Assembly: GCF_002224125.1 (NCBI RefSeq)
Contig: NZ_NCSM01000022.1
Span: forward strand, 62,001-126,000
Source of the DNA: Streptomyces sp. NBS 14/10
GTDB lineage: Bacteria; Actinomycetota; Actinomycetes; Streptomycetales; Streptomycetaceae
Direction: 5' to 3'
Length of the DNA: 64,000 bases
Shown here: positions 63,822 to 64,000 of the stretch, piece by piece
Layout of the letters: each line of letters opens with the position of its first letter
Numbering within the stretch: position 1 is the stretch's first letter
Position numbers and translations under genes: made by a program
The notes under the pieces: model-generated
Database searches by the model: none
The model's input: the letters and a program-made list of their open reading frames with translations, nothing else
What the model was told of the DNA's origin: nothing

Positions 63822-64000
63822 TTATGAGCTCTTCCCCGCATAGCCGGAACCGATCCGCACCTCGTCGACGAGCAGCTTCTTGTAGCGCTTGGTGTCGGTG
63901 GCGGCGGCCCAGGTGCTGTTCACGGTGAGCCGGACATAGCGCTTGGTGGTGGCGGGGATGTCGATGAACTGCACGCCGCGGGCGCTGGGGAGGGTGCCGG
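63822..64000 (-). CDS. C-terminal part of a discoidin-like (F5/8 type C) domain protein
   Basis: The last 58 codons of a minus-strand gene entering from the right edge. The product ends RGVQFIDIPATTKRYVRLTV followed by a DTKRYKKLLVDEVRIGS segment, matching the final strands of an F5/8C carbohydrate-binding domain (RYVRL and a closing VDEVRIG). Such domains occur at the end of secreted glycosidases. Its stop is 82 bp upstream of pqqA on the same strand, so it may be transcribed ahead of pqqA. The catalytic part is outside the window. Confidence 0.7.
   Translation of the reverse strand, partial: GTLPSARGVQFIDIPATTKRYVRLTVNSTWAAATDTKRYKKLLVDEVRIGSGYAGKSS

Overview
The window is very GC-rich, densely packed actinobacterial chromosome, almost certainly Streptomyces. 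Evidence: codons overwhelmingly end in G/C, GTG and TTG starts are common, a two-domain geosmin synthase is present, and there are XRE/DUF397 regulators, Tat-secreted glycosidases and several actinobacterial DUF families. Species cannot be decided from the sequence. I found no tRNA, rRNA, CRISPR array, phage or complete transposase.

Layout. 0-10 kb: a minus-strand operon (DUF6421, SDR, start of a threonine-aldolase-like gene) running off the left edge, then housekeeping enzymes (GDPD, two GNATs, VOC, SDR, DUF5134/M56 pair, PAP2 phosphatase, HAD). 10-27 kb: regulators paired with enzymes or transporters (TetR; LVIVD/DUF305; ferredoxin reductase; NCS2 permease; ArsR with an old-yellow-enzyme oxidoreductase; ung; BadF-type kinase; lactonase; FUSC exporter with a divergent Lrp regulator). 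At 26.6 kb a HAD phosphatase gene is split by a ~235 bp non-coding, hairpin-rich insertion. 27.6-32.6 kb: a D,D-carboxypeptidase, a secreted beta-helix protein behind a 30 bp perfect palindrome, and a Ser/Thr kinase followed by an FHA protein.

32.7-36.5 kb is the most interesting locus: a family 2B encapsulin shell protein (HK97 fold plus cyclic-nucleotide-binding domain) lies 43 bp upstream of a bifunctional germacradienol/geosmin synthase. The synthase carries the motif GP(L/T)GLGT(S/A)AAR twice, once in its interdomain linker and once at its C-terminus. The simplest reading is a protein compartment that packages geosmin synthase through these peptides, with gating or assembly possibly tied to a small ligand.

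37-49 kb: a GH95-like and a GH16 glycosidase with Tat signals, a PAP2-diacylglycerol kinase fusion, a DMT transporter, an imine-reductase-like gene divergent from an HxlR regulator with a clear operator palindrome, and an MHS permease next to a two-component system and an orphan TAXI binding lipoprotein. 49-58.6 kb: a whiJ-like regulatory set (SpoIIAB-type ATPase, XRE-DUF5753, DUF397) continuing into two tandem SAM methyltransferases, an MprAB-like two-component system, and two glycosyltransferases separated by a repeat-rich spacer.

58.6-64 kb: DUF1330, a zinc-ribbon SDR, and a complete minus-strand PQQ operon pqqABCDE with stop/start overlaps at B-C, C-D and D-E; pqqA encodes a 46-residue precursor. 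The C-terminus of a discoidin-like secreted protein enters from the right edge. No PQQ-dependent dehydrogenase is inside the window.
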